From: Citrobacter braakii
Lineage (GTDB): Bacteria; Pseudomonadota; Gammaproteobacteria; Enterobacterales; Enterobacteriaceae
Direction: 5' to 3'
Assembly: GCF_002075345.1 (NCBI RefSeq)
Contig: NZ_NAEW01000021.1
Location: 1-48,207 of the forward strand
DNA: 48,207 nucleotides
Shown: piece by piece, positions 1-8,942 of the stretch
How the letters are laid out: each line of letters opens with the position of its first letter
Position numbering within the stretch: position 1 is the stretch's first letter
Position numbers and translations under genes: made by a program
The notes under the pieces: generated by a model
Told to the model about the DNA's origin: nothing
The model's input: only the letters and a program-made list of their open reading frames with translations
Database searches by the model: none

Positions 1-92
1 TCTTGTTAAACATTTGCAGTTGCCAGACCGCAATGTGTTTTAACAAATCAAAAGGGGTTTTAATAACTGGCCCAAAGCTGAAAGCTTTCCGG

Positions 93-117
93 AACCCCCA
101 GCCTAGCTGGGGGTTTT
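93..117 (+). terminator. Rho-independent terminator of a gene left of the window
   Basis: A nine-base-pair stem (93-101 with 107-115) rich in C/G is followed by a short T run at 114-117. The orientation suits a plus-strand transcript entering from before position 1. No coding region that it would serve is visible inside the window, so the transcript it ends is unknown. Confidence 0.6.
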
Positions 118-124
118 CTGTGCA

Positions 125-150
125 CAAAAAAATACCCCGCATTTGCGGGG
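125..150 (-). terminator. Terminator of cybB
   Basis: The stem CCCCGC/GCGGGG (135-140 with 145-150) has an A run on the plus strand at 126-132. Read on the minus strand this is a hairpin followed by a U tract. It lies just downstream of the cybB stop codon and back to back with the plus-strand terminator at 93-117. Confidence 0.75.
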
Positions 151-157
151 CATTACA

Positions 158-688
158 TCAGGAGCGTTTTCGCGGCATCATGCGCAGCAGCGTATTGTCC
201 TTCCAGAAATAGTGGTGCATCAGGGCCGCAGCGGCATGCAGAGCAATAACAAAATAGCCCAGATTTGCCAGCGTCACGTGCCAGGACTTCAGCATATCCA
301 CTACATCAAAATTGGCCTCTGCCGCATGCGGCATAACGATGCCGAATGCAATCCACGGGTTACCCCGGTTGTACATCATCACCAGTCCAATAATCGGCAG
401 AACAATAAACAGCAGATAAATAACCAGATGCCCCAGATGCGCCATTCCGGTCATCATCGGCTTCGGTTTTGGCACAATCGGCGGTGCCGGATATTTTAGC
501 CTGACCAGCAGACGCGCCACCATCAGCGTTAAAATAGTGATGCCACAGGATACGTGCACCATGTTAAATAAGGGACGATAGCTGCGCGGGAAAAATCCGC
601 GAAACTCCATAGCGCTGTAGGCCACAATGACCAACAAAAAGACCAGCCAGTGAATGCCAATTTGCAGGCCAGAATACTTATTCCCCAT
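158..688 (-). CDS. cybB: Cytochrome b561 (CybB), inner-membrane di-heme protein
   Basis: A 176-residue integral membrane protein of the bacterial cytochrome b561 family, the same length as E. coli CybB. The family carries b-type heme between transmembrane helices and can oxidise ubiquinol, passing electrons to superoxide or oxygen. Four hydrophobic segments are visible, with histidines in or next to them (for example IHWLVF near the N terminus, the AHLGH segment and ALMHHYFW near the C terminus) as candidate heme ligands. An ATG 36 bases further upstream is open, but the start at 688 follows a good ribosome site (AGGAAG, spacing 4) and gives the family length. It lies downstream of aldA on the same strand, separated by an inverted repeat, so it is probably a separate unit. 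Confidence 0.95.
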   Translation of the reverse strand: MGNKYSGLQIGIHWLVFLLVIVAYSAMEFRGFFPRSYRPLFNMVHVSCGITILTLMVARLLVRLKYPAPPIVPKPKPMMTGMAHLGHLVIYLLFIVLPIIGLVMMYNRGNPWIAFGIVMPHAAEANFDVVDMLKSWHVTLANLGYFVIALHAAAALMHHYFWKDNTLLRMMPRKRS

Positions 689-803
689 AACACTTCCTGA
701 ATAAAAACAATAATGCGTCACCATAACGGGCTTTTGTTAAAAATTCATTAACTTTTGCTCACCCGGCTTATTCTTATGGATCGCCAGCAAAGTGTGAGAA
801 TTG

Positions 804-832
804 CGCCGGGTGGCGTACAGGCTCACCCGGCG
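804..832. repeat. REP-like inverted repeat between aldA and cybB
   Basis: Nine-base arms CGCCGGGTG (804-812) and CACCCGGCG (824-832) are separated by 11 bases. The sequence resembles enteric REP/PU palindromes. It lies 6 bases past the aldA stop codon, so it probably also stabilises or ends the aldA message. There is no U tract on the minus strand. Confidence 0.55.
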
Positions 833-837
833 AAAAC

Positions 838-2277
838 TTAGGACTGCAGATACACCACCTGCGTTTGCAGATATTCGTTCAGACCGTGTTTACCGTCAGC
901 TCCGCCAATCCCGGACTTGCGCCAGCCAGCATGAAAGCCCTGCATCGCCTCGAAGTTTTCACGATTAATATAGGTTTCGCCAAACTTCAGCCCTTTAATC
1001 GCTTTCATCGCCGTATTCAGATTCTGCGTATAGATCGATGAGGTCAGACCGTAATCGCTGTCATTGGCCATTGTCAGCGCCTGTTCCAGCGTATCAAACG
1101 CTACCACCGGCAGCACCGGACCAAACGTCTCCTCGTGCATAATCGCCATCTCCTGGCGCACGTCTAACAGTAACGTCGGTGGATAGTAATACCCTTTGCC
1201 GGAAACGGCCTTACCGCCCAGCACCACTCTGGCGCCTTCCTGCACCGCTCGTGCAACTTTCTGCTCTACACGCTCCAGCGCAGCGGCGTTAATCAGCGGC
1301 CCCATCGCAATATCATTGCGCTCAGCCGGATTACCAAACTGCACGGCTTTCATCGCCTCACCCAGACGATTGACGAATTGGTCATAAATACCTTTCTGAA
1401 CGTACACGCGCTCGGCACAGTTGCATACCTGTCCGGTGTTGATCACCCGCGAGTCAACAATTGCCTTTACGGCCAGTTCAAGATCGGCATCATCCATCAC
1501 GATAGCCGGGGCCTTGCCGCCCAACTCCAGACAAACTTTGGTGATATTTTTAGCCGCCGCAGCCATAATTTTCTCACCCGCCCCGACGCTACCGGTCATG
1601 CTCACCATGGCCACCTTCGGGTTTGCGGCTAGCGCCTGACCGACCGTTTCACCACGTCCCAGTACCAGATTAAATACGCCGCGCGGCAAGCCAATATCAT
1701 CAACAATTTTGGCAAAGGCGATGGCGTTATTCGGTGTAAATTCACTCGGCTTAATGACAATGGTATTACCCGTCAACAGTGCGGGAGCCAGTTTGCGGGC
1801 AATCAGGAAAAATGGAAAGTTCCACGGCAGAATGCCCGTAGTCACGCCCAAAGCGCGCTTAAACAGCAGAATATTCTCGCCCGGACGATCGCTTTGCAGG
1901 ATCTCGCCTTCATAGCGACGCGCCCACTCCGCCATATAATCGATATAGTCGGCGGTAAACGAGACTTCGACCTCAGCCAGTTGCTGTATTTTTCCCCCCT
2001 CCGCCACAATCAGGGCGCTGATTTCACTGGCTCGCTGACGGATACCCGCAGAAATTTTGCGTAACCAGTTCGCCCGTTCAATGGCAGGCAGCACTTCCCA
2101 TTGCGGCTGAGCGCGCTGTGCAGCATCGATCGCTTTACACGCATCCTCGGCACGTCCATCGGGAATACGTGAGATCACCTCTTCCGTGGCAGGATTGACG
2201 ACATCAATCCAGGCATCATCGTGCCAGGTCACAAACTGCCCATCGATATACATAGGATGTTGTACGGGTACTGACAT
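838..2277 (-). CDS. aldA: Lactaldehyde/glycolaldehyde dehydrogenase AldA
   Basis: A 479-residue NAD-dependent aldehyde dehydrogenase, exactly the E. coli AldA length. It oxidises L-lactaldehyde to lactate (fucose and rhamnose breakdown) and glycolaldehyde to glycolate in the cytoplasm. The family motifs are present: the catalytic cysteine in GQVCNCAERV near residue 285, the general-base glutamate in LELGGKAP near residue 251, and the cofactor-fold sequence SMTGSV. An upstream ATG would add 11 residues, but 2277 is preceded by AGGAG at ideal spacing. The promoter region holds a perfect ArcA-type box, consistent with the known anaerobic repression of aldA in E. coli. Confidence 0.97.
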   Translation of the reverse strand: MSVPVQHPMYIDGQFVTWHDDAWIDVVNPATEEVISRIPDGRAEDACKAIDAAQRAQPQWEVLPAIERANWLRKISAGIRQRASEISALIVAEGGKIQQLAEVEVSFTADYIDYMAEWARRYEGEILQSDRPGENILLFKRALGVTTGILPWNFPFFLIARKLAPALLTGNTIVIKPSEFTPNNAIAFAKIVDDIGLPRGVFNLVLGRGETVGQALAANPKVAMVSMTGSVGAGEKIMAAAAKNITKVCLELGGKAPAIVMDDADLELAVKAIVDSRVINTGQVCNCAERVYVQKGIYDQFVNRLGEAMKAVQFGNPAERNDIAMGPLINAAALERVEQKVARAVQEGARVVLGGKAVSGKGYYYPPTLLLDVRQEMAIMHEETFGPVLPVVAFDTLEQALTMANDSDYGLTSSIYTQNLNTAMKAIKGLKFGETYINRENFEAMQGFHAGWRKSGIGGADGKHGLNEYLQTQVVYLQS

Positions 2278-2320
2278 GCGGCTCTCCTGTGATTGATTTG
2301 TTTTTAACAAGTAAAACTAT

Positions 2321-2330
2321 TGTTAATTAA
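2321..2330. promoter_or_regulatory. ArcA-box-like site upstream of aldA
   Basis: TGTTAATTAA matches the classical ArcA-P consensus WGTTAATTAW exactly, about 45 bp upstream of the aldA start codon. ArcA repression of aldA without oxygen is known in E. coli. That this site is used is inference. Confidence 0.5.
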
Positions 2331-2434
2331 TATCAATCATGCAGGTCGTATTATGGCTGGAGTGGCTGTTCTGTGAGCGGCTTCATAAAAGCGTCTGGCA
2401 AAGTGATGATGAAGGGAAAAAACAGATGTGATTT

Positions 2435-2470
2435 TTGCCCGTTTGCCGCAAAACGCCGACAAACGGGCAA
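2435..2470. repeat. Inverted repeat just past ydcF
   Basis: Perfect 11-base arms TTGCCCGTTTG (2435-2445) and CAAACGGGCAA (2460-2470) surround a 14-base loop, ending 6 bases from the ydcF stop. There is no U tract on the ydcF strand, so an mRNA-stabilising or attenuating hairpin is more likely than a strong intrinsic terminator. Confidence 0.5.
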
Positions 2471-2476
2471 CAGGAA

Positions 2477-3268
2477 TTACAGAGAGCGGCTCTCCAGTAA
2501 GTCAGTCAGCACGATGTCATTTTGCAACTGCTGCCAGGCTTGCTCAACGTTCTGAGGAATATCAACATGGGCGATAAAATCGCGGCCGCACGGCCCATAA
2601 CCGGTGGCATCATCACGCAGGCGAGGAAGCTCACCGGTTATGAGAGACAGATAGCGATCCACTGACCACAAACCTTCTGCTGCTGGCACAAAATCCACGC
2701 CGTCTTGCTGTTGGGCCAGCTCAGGGATGAATCCAGGGAAACTCAACCAGCGCGGCGCATGCGGCTCATCGCGGGTTACGCGCTGAAAGGTTGCCATCGT
2801 GCGACGTTGCATAGTGGGATCCTGTACCACAATGACGGTATGAATACTTTCCGTCGCCTGATTCAATAATGCACAGCTAAAACGGGCATTCTCACCGCAG
2901 TTTGTTGACTGGTCTTCCACCCAAATCTTCTCACCTGGGATTTGCCAGAACTGATGTGCGATATCGGCAAGGATCGCCGCTTCCGCGCGCCCGGTGGTAC
3001 GAATGATGTTGTAACGAGGATGCTCTGCAATCGCGTCATACAGAAATCGTGTGGAGTGACCGATGCCACCGCTAATCAACAAGGGAACCTGTTGCTCTTT
3101 CGCGATCCGGCAGGCGGCGTCGATGGTCGGAATAACCGCGTTCCCTGCCAGAATCACGCAATCTGACTGAACGGTGATATTCCCCGTAAAATCATTCTGC
3201 GCCAACCATCGCCCTACGGTATTGATCGCCGCAAGCGTGGTTGCGGAAAGTGTCGGAAACTGGCTCAT
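2477..3268 (-). CDS. ydcF: YdcF, DUF218-family protein
   Basis: A protein of about 263 residues matching E. coli YdcF (266). It belongs to the DUF218/YdcF-like family, a Rossmann-like fold reported to bind S-adenosylmethionine in E. coli; its cell function is unknown. The family segments [19 protein letters not shown] and the acidic [11 protein letters not shown] are clear. Two in-frame ATGs lie six bases apart (3274 and 3268). The second has GGAG at eight bases and is preferred on spacing, while the first aligns better with the E. coli N terminus. It lies downstream of hrpA on the same strand, with a GC-rich inverted repeat between them. Confidence 0.9.
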   Translation of the reverse strand: MSQFPTLSATTLAAINTVGRWLAQNDFTGNITVQSDCVILAGNAVIPTIDAACRIAKEQQVPLLISGGIGHSTRFLYDAIAEHPRYNIIRTTGRAEAAILADIAHQFWQIPGEKIWVEDQSTNCGENARFSCALLNQATESIHTVIVVQDPTMQRRTMATFQRVTRDEPHAPRWLSFPGFIPELAQQQDGVDFVPAAEGLWSVDRYLSLITGELPRLRDDATGYGPCGRDFIAHVDIPQNVEQAWQQLQNDIVLTDLLESRSL

Positions 3269-3303
3269 ACTCATGACTCCTGATCTTAATACTTTATCGG
3301 GTT

Positions 3304-3339
3304 GCATACCGGGCGGTGACGTCACCTTACCCGGTATGC
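3304..3339. repeat. REP-like inverted repeat between hrpA and ydcF
   Basis: Ten-base arms GCATACCGGG (3304-3313) and CCCGGTATGC (3330-3339) surround a 16-base centre containing the smaller palindrome GGTGACGTCACC. It lies 15 bases past the hrpA stop codon and upstream of ydcF, and may act as an attenuator between them. Confidence 0.5.
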
Positions 3340-3353
3340 TGTCTGGTACCGAT

Positions 3354-6300
3354 TTATCCCGAAATCTGCTCCATCGCCTGCAAAATACGTTTATCGGAAA
3401 TCGGATACGGCGTACCAAGCTGCTGGGCAAAATAGCTGACGCGCAGCTCTTCTATCATCCAGCGGATCTCTTTGACATCGTCATCTTCACGGCGAGCGGG
3501 AGGCAGTTTATTGAACCACTGCTGCCAGGCTTGCTGCACGCTATCCACTTTCAGCATCTGCGCACGGTCACGATGCGGGTCGATGGCCAGTTTTTCCAGA
3601 CGCTTTTCGATAGCCTGCAAATAACGCAGCGTATCGCCCAGACGCTTGAAACCATTGCCGGTAACAAATCCACGGTACACCAGCCCGCCCATCTGCGATT
3701 TGATATCCGCAAGCCCCAGCGCCATGGTCATATCCACGCGCCCTTTCAGACGTTTGTTGATATTAAACACTGCGGTCAGAATTTGTTCGACCTGCTTAGC
3801 AATATCCACCACCGTATCGTTCAGTTCAGCCCGCACTTTTTCATGCAGCGCCGCAAAGCCTTCTTCGGTCCACACCGGACCACCGTTGGCGTCGATCAGT
3901 TGATCCACACCACAGGATATACAGTCGTCAATCAAATCCAGCACTTTACCGTACGGGTTAAAATACAGCCCCAGCTTGGCTTTGTTGGGCAGTTTTTCAT
4001 GCAAATATTTGATTGGTGAAGGAATATTCAGCAACAACAGGCGGCGTAAACCGCACCACATCGCCTGCTGTTGCTCCAGCGGGTTATCAAACAGTTTGAT
4101 GGCAACGCTGTCACGCTCATCCACCAGCGCTGGCCAGGCTTTTACCTTATAGTTACCGCGTTTTTGCTCGTAACTCTCCGGAAGCTGACCGAAGCTCCAG
4201 ATGTGCAACCCGCTCTGTTCGATACCGTCATCCGCCACCGCAGACAATGTTTCCTGCACTTTACCCTTCAGTGCGTCTTTCAGATCCTGTAGCGAACGTC
4301 CTTCCTGCAGCTTTTTGTTCTTATCATCCACTACCCGGAAGGTGATTTTTAGGTGATCGGGCACCTGATCCCAATGCCAGTCTTCACGGTCAACGGTCAC
4401 GCCGGTCATGCGGCGCAGTTCACGCTCCAGCGAGTCCAGCAGCGGCAGTTCCAGCGGCGTGACGCGGCCTAAAAACGCTTCCGCATAGTTCGGCGCGGGC
4501 ACAAAGTTGCGTCGTACCGGTTTCGGCAGAGACTTAATCAGGGCGATAACCAGTTCACGGCGCAGCCCCGGAATTTGCCATTCAAAACCGCTCTCTTCGA
4601 TCTGATTGAGCAGCGGGAGCGGAATATGTACGGTCACACCGTCCGCATCGGCTCCGGGTTCGAACTGGTAACTTAACCGTAGTTTGAGATTGCCCTGATG
4701 CCAGAAGTTCGGGTAATCCAGCTTACTGATTTTTTCCGCACCCTCTTTGATGAGCATGCTCTTTTCAAAGTTGAGCAGATCCGGCGTTTCACGGCTGATC
4801 TTTTTCCACCAGCTGTCAAAGTGACGCGCGGAGACTACATCATGGCTGATGCGTTGGTCGTAAAACTCAAATAGCGTCTCATCATCAACCAGAATGTCGC
4901 GACGGCGCGATTTGTGCTCTAACTCTTCCACCTCTGCGCGTAACTTCAAATTGTCACGGAAAAACGCATGGCGCGTTTGCCAGTCGCCTTCCACCAGAGC
5001 ATGGCGGATGAACAGTTCACGCGACAACGCGGGATCGATCTGGCTGTAGTTCACCTTACGAGCTGCAACAATCGGTAAACCGTAGACGGTAACCTTTTCT
5101 GTTGCCATCACTGCGCCCTGCGCACGTTCCCAGTGCGGTTCACTGTATGAACGTTTGATCAGATGCTGGGCAACCGGTTCGACCCACTCAGGATCGATGC
5201 GTGCAGCAATACGTCCCCACAGGCGGCTGGTTTCCACCAGCTCCGCTACCATCGTCCACTTCGGCGGTTTTTTAAATAGACCAGAGCCTGGGAAGATCGA
5301 GAAGCGAGCGTTACGCGCCCCGGTAAATTCCTGTTTATCGGCATCTTTCATCCCGATATGTGACAGTAAACCGGTCAGCAACGCGACGTGGATCTCTCTG
5401 TATTCAGCGGGTTCGCTGTTAACAGGAATCCCTAACTCTTTCACCACCTGACGCAGTTGCGTGTAGATATCCTGCCATTCACGCACGCGCAGGTAGTTCA
5501 GAAAATCAAGTTTGCACTGACGACGGAACTGGTTTGACGACAGCGCTTTCTGCTGCTCGCCGAGATAGTTCCACAGATTCACAAATGCGAGGAAATCAGA
5601 CTCTTTGTCGTGGAAACGGCGATGCTTCTCGTCGGAGGCCTGCTGCTTGTCCATCGGGCGCTCGCGCGGATCCTGAATAGACAGCGCCGAGGTGATAATC
5701 ATCGCCTCACGTACGCAGCCATGTTTTTGCGCTTCCAGCACCATGCGCGCCAGACGTGGATCCACCGGCAATTGCGAGAGCTGACGGCCCAATGGCGTCA
5801 GTTTGTAAGCGGTTGCCTGTTCGTCGGTGGTTATCGCCCCCAGTTCTTCGAGCAGGCGTACACCGTCCTGAATGTTACGTTTATCCGGCGCTTCAACAAA
5901 CGGAAACGCCGCGATATCGCCCAGCCCCAAGGCGGTCATCTGCAAAATAACGGACGCCAGGTTGGTACGCAGGATCTCCGGGTCGGTAAACTCCGGGCGC
6001 GACAGGAAATCGTCTTCAGAATACAGACGAATACAGATCCCCTCCGAAACACGACCGCAACGGCCTTTACGCTGGTTGGCAGAGGCCTGCGACACCGGTT
6101 CAATCGGCAAGCGCTGAACTTTGGTGCGGTAACTGTAACGGCTGATACGCGCAGTACCCGGATCAATCACATACTTGATCCCCGGAACGGTCAGCGAGGT
6201 TTCCGCCACGTTGGTCGCCAGCACGATACGGCGACCGCTGTGCGACTGGAACACACGGTTCTGCTCGCTGTTGGAAAGACGCGCATACAGCGGTAGCACT

Positions 6301-7256
6301 TCGGTATGGCGCAAATCCAGCTTATTCAGCGCATCGGCGGTATCGCGGATTTCGCGCTCGCCGCTCATGAAGATCAAAATGTCGCCCTGACTTTCACGGC
6401 CTAACTCATCTACGGCATCAAAAATTGCCTGCAATTGGTCACGCTCGGTGTCATCTGCGTCTTCAACAATTGGACGATAGCGAACTTCCACCGGATAGGT
6501 TCGACCAGAGACTTCGATAATCGGTGCATTATTGAAATGCTTTGAAAAACGCTCCGGATCGATGGTCGCCGAAGTGATGATAATTTTTAGATCCGGACGG
6601 CGCGGCAGAAGCTCTTTCAGATAGCCGAGCAGAAAATCGATATTCAGGCTGCGCTCATGCGCTTCATCGATGATGATAGTGTCGTACTGCATCAGCAGCC
6701 GATCCTGCTGGATTTCCGCCAGCAGGATACCGTCCGTCATCAGCTTAACCATGGTGTTGTCGCTGACATGATCGCTAAAACGGACTTTATAACCGATACA
6801 ACCGCCCGGCTCGGTTTCCAGCTCTTCTGCAATACGGTTCGCCACGGTACGCGCCGCCAGACGACGCGGCTGGGTATGGCCGATCAGCCCTTTTACCCCG
6901 CGCCCGAGCTCCATACAGATTTTGGGTAACTGAGTGGTTTTCCCTGACCCCGTTTCCCCGGCGACAATCACCACCTGGTTATCGCGGATCGCTTCCAGAA
7001 TATCCTGTTTTTTCTGACTGACGGGCAGGTTTTCCGGGTATCTGATGACCGGACGCGCGGCTTCACGCAGCACAACTTTACCTGCAGCGTGATCAATCTC
7101 TTTTGCCATCTCCTGGTAAATGGCCTGTTGTGCATCAGGATTTTTAACCTTCTTCACGCCCTGCAGGCGGCGGGCAAAACGCTGTCTGTCACGCAGCATC
7201 AGTGAATCCAGCTGTTGCTGCAACATGTTGAAGGTTAATTTTTGTTGTTCTGTCAT
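3354..7256 (-). CDS. hrpA: ATP-dependent RNA helicase HrpA (DEAH box)
   Basis: A 1300-residue DEAH-box RNA helicase, identical in length to E. coli HrpA. In E. coli it has been linked to processing of fimbrial daa mRNA and, more recently, to rescue of stalled or collided ribosomes. Motif I (GETGSGKT, residues 100-107), the DEAH box (197-200), the SAT motif (ITSATID) and motif VI (QRKGRCGR) are all present in order. These are followed by the ratchet and OB-fold segments and the long HrpA-specific C-terminal domain (DUF3418). The ribosome-binding site is weak. The gene is divergent from azoR. A long open frame on the opposite strand near the 3' end is a shadow. Confidence 0.97.
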   Translation of the reverse strand: MTEQQKLTFNMLQQQLDSLMLRDRQRFARRLQGVKKVKNPDAQQAIYQEMAKEIDHAAGKVVLREAARPVIRYPENLPVSQKKQDILEAIRDNQVVIVAGETGSGKTTQLPKICMELGRGVKGLIGHTQPRRLAARTVANRIAEELETEPGGCIGYKVRFSDHVSDNTMVKLMTDGILLAEIQQDRLLMQYDTIIIDEAHERSLNIDFLLGYLKELLPRRPDLKIIITSATIDPERFSKHFNNAPIIEVSGRTYPVEVRYRPIVEDADDTERDQLQAIFDAVDELGRESQGDILIFMSGEREIRDTADALNKLDLRHTEVLPLYARLSNSEQNRVFQSHSGRRIVLATNVAETSLTVPGIKYVIDPGTARISRYSYRTKVQRLPIEPVSQASANQRKGRCGRVSEGICIRLYSEDDFLSRPEFTDPEILRTNLASVILQMTALGLGDIAAFPFVEAPDKRNIQDGVRLLEELGAITTDEQATAYKLTPLGRQLSQLPVDPRLARMVLEAQKHGCVREAMIITSALSIQDPRERPMDKQQASDEKHRRFHDKESDFLAFVNLWNYLGEQQKALSSNQFRRQCKLDFLNYLRVREWQDIYTQLRQVVKELGIPVNSEPAEYREIHVALLTGLLSHIGMKDADKQEFTGARNARFSIFPGSGLFKKPPKWTMVAELVETSRLWGRIAARIDPEWVEPVAQHLIKRSYSEPHWERAQGAVMATEKVTVYGLPIVAARKVNYSQIDPALSRELFIRHALVEGDWQTRHAFFRDNLKLRAEVEELEHKSRRRDILVDDETLFEFYDQRISHDVVSARHFDSWWKKISRETPDLLNFEKSMLIKEGAEKISKLDYPNFWHQGNLKLRLSYQFEPGADADGVTVHIPLPLLNQIEESGFEWQIPGLRRELVIALIKSLPKPVRRNFVPAPNYAEAFLGRVTPLELPLLDSLERELRRMTGVTVDREDWHWDQVPDHLKITFRVVDDKNKKLQEGRSLQDLKDALKGKVQETLSAVADDGIEQSGLHIWSFGQLPESYEQKRGNYKVKAWPALVDERDSVAIKLFDNPLEQQQAMWCGLRRLLLLNIPSPIKYLHEKLPNKAKLGLYFNPYGKVLDLIDDCISCGVDQLIDANGGPVWTEEGFAALHEKVRAELNDTVVDIAKQVEQILTAVFNINKRLKGRVDMTMALGLADIKSQMGGLVYRGFVTGNGFKRLGDTLRYLQAIEKRLEKLAIDPHRDRAQMLKVDSVQQAWQQWFNKLPPARREDDDVKEIRWMIEELRVSYFAQQLGTPYPISDKRILQAMEQISG

Positions 7257-7445
7257 AGCGTTAAAAGGCAGTGCTCTGCCGGGTTAAATCTCTTTTAGAT
7301 GATAGGTATAGAGTACCACATCAGCGCTTTTCATGTGTTGTTCAATAATTTCGAACATAGGATTCGATATATTGCGCTATCACTGCGACAGGATTGTGAA
7401 TAAAGTGTCAACAAGCAACGGGGCACTCCCCCTTCAAACACATAA

Positions 7446-8063
<618 letters not shown>

Positions 8064-8070
8064 TAATTCA

Positions 8071-8097
8071 CCCTCTCACCATCCGGTGAGAGGGTTT
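8071..8097 (+). terminator. Terminator of azoR
   Basis: A perfect ten-base stem (8071-8080 with 8085-8094) has a four-base loop and is followed by TTT, 8 bases past the azoR stop. Confidence 0.8.
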
Positions 8098-8106
8098 CTC
8101 CAGCAT

Positions 8107-8292
8107 TTACTTCTTTACCTGCACCTGTTTGCCGTGAATGCGGTTAATATCCCACCAGATGGTTGCATAATCTCTGCACTTCGCCAGATTCTCTTCCCAG
8201 CAATGCAGCAAAAATTGTTCTGGCTCGGCAACATCCCAGCTTAACAGCTTGAATATCCAACGATTCCAGACATACCACTTGAAAAGCCACAT
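8107..8292 (-). CDS. Small tryptophan-rich protein of unknown function
   Basis: A 61-residue ORF starting at an ATG with GGAG eight bases upstream (a TTG five codons earlier is open but has no better signal). The product begins MWLFKWYVWNRW and is rich in Trp, Phe and Tyr in its first half and basic at its C terminus. It has no clear uninterrupted transmembrane helix, and two cysteines lie mid-protein. It is convergent with azoR and precedes ydbL by about 120 bp on the opposite side. I do not recognise a named family. The ribosome site and coding-like composition support a real gene, but no function can be given. Confidence 0.55.
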   Translation of the reverse strand: MWLFKWYVWNRWIFKLLSWDVAEPEQFLLHCWEENLAKCRDYATIWWDINRIHGKQVQVKK

Positions 8293-8419
8293 GATTTCAC
8301 TCCGCAACGCGACCGGTGTTGAACTATATCAGCCTCAGTTTGATGCAGTGTGGCAACTATTGCGATGTCGATGAATAAGTCAGCGTCGTGCCTCTCTGGT
8401 TGTGTGCAGAGAAGATTTA

Positions 8420-8743
8420 TTATTTTCTCAACCACTTACCATTGATGCCCTGGACGTACTCCCCCGGTTTAGCCCGAGCGACCAGCTTTTGTCCGGCCAT
8501 TTTCGCCACTTCATCTGGAGGAATGTTATTGCTCTCAGCCAGTTGCTGATAGCTGGCGCTGCGTGCTTTATTAATCTCACTCACCAGCGCCTGCGTTTCG
8601 GCGTCGGTTTGCAATGCCACCAGATAACCATTAAGCGTTTCGCCCACCCGCCCCTGGGATCTGGCTTCATTCAAGGTCAATGCCCACCCATTGCCACTGA
8701 ATAAACTCAATGCCACCAGGATCACTGCAAGCTGTTTTTTCAT
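8420..8743 (-). CDS. ydbL: YdbL, periplasmic DUF1318 protein
   Basis: A 107-residue protein with a clear signal peptide (MKKQLAVILVALSLFSGNGWA) followed by a DUF1318 domain, as in E. coli YdbL. It is the last gene of ydbH-ynbE-ydbL, eight bases after ynbE. In E. coli, YdbL is reported to act in the periplasm as a partner that keeps YdbH and YnbE assembling correctly as a bridge carrying phospholipids to the outer membrane. Its role here is inferred from that conserved operon. Confidence 0.93.
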   Translation of the reverse strand: MKKQLAVILVALSLFSGNGWALTLNEARSQGRVGETLNGYLVALQTDAETQALVSEINKARSASYQQLAESNNIPPDEVAKMAGQKLVARAKPGEYVQGINGKWLRK

Positions 8744-8750
8744 CGTGACC

Positions 8751-8942
8751 TCAGAACAAATCGCTGCGCGATTTTAATAAGCTCTCAACGTCTTTATCGA
8801 CTTTGATATGGATCTCATGCTCGATTTTGACGTTCATATTAATAGTGATCGGCTCTTTAGGCGCAGCCACTTCGATTCTGGGTGTGCACCCGATCAGCAG
8901 AGATGAAGCCAGCAGACCCAGCATGGCAGCTATCGTTTTCAT
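8751..8942 (-). CDS. ynbE: YnbE, outer-membrane lipoprotein partner of YdbH
   Basis: A 63-residue lipoprotein with a signal peptide ending in the lipobox LIGC (Cys at about residue 19). The residues after the cysteine (TPRIEV) do not suggest inner-membrane retention. The start codon overlaps the ydbH stop by four bases (ATGA), indicating translational coupling. In E. coli, YnbE is reported to pair with the C-terminal end of YdbH by beta-strand addition, linking the bridge to the outer membrane. The alternating hydrophobic stretch (ITINMNVKIEHEIHIKV) fits that strand. Confidence 0.93.
   Translation of the reverse strand: MKTIAAMLGLLASSLLIGCTPRIEVAAPKEPITINMNVKIEHEIHIKVDKDVESLLKSRSDLF

Noticed and set aside
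3174-4019. 281-codon plus-strand open frame opposite the 3' end of hrpA
   Set aside because: It is antisense to the well-conserved HrpA C-terminal domain, has no ribosome site or recognisable domain, and its His/Gln-rich product is typical of a shadow frame.
5610-6296. 228-codon plus-strand open frame inside hrpA
   Set aside because: It lies opposite the conserved helicase core and its Arg/Gln-rich translation resembles no family; a shadow.
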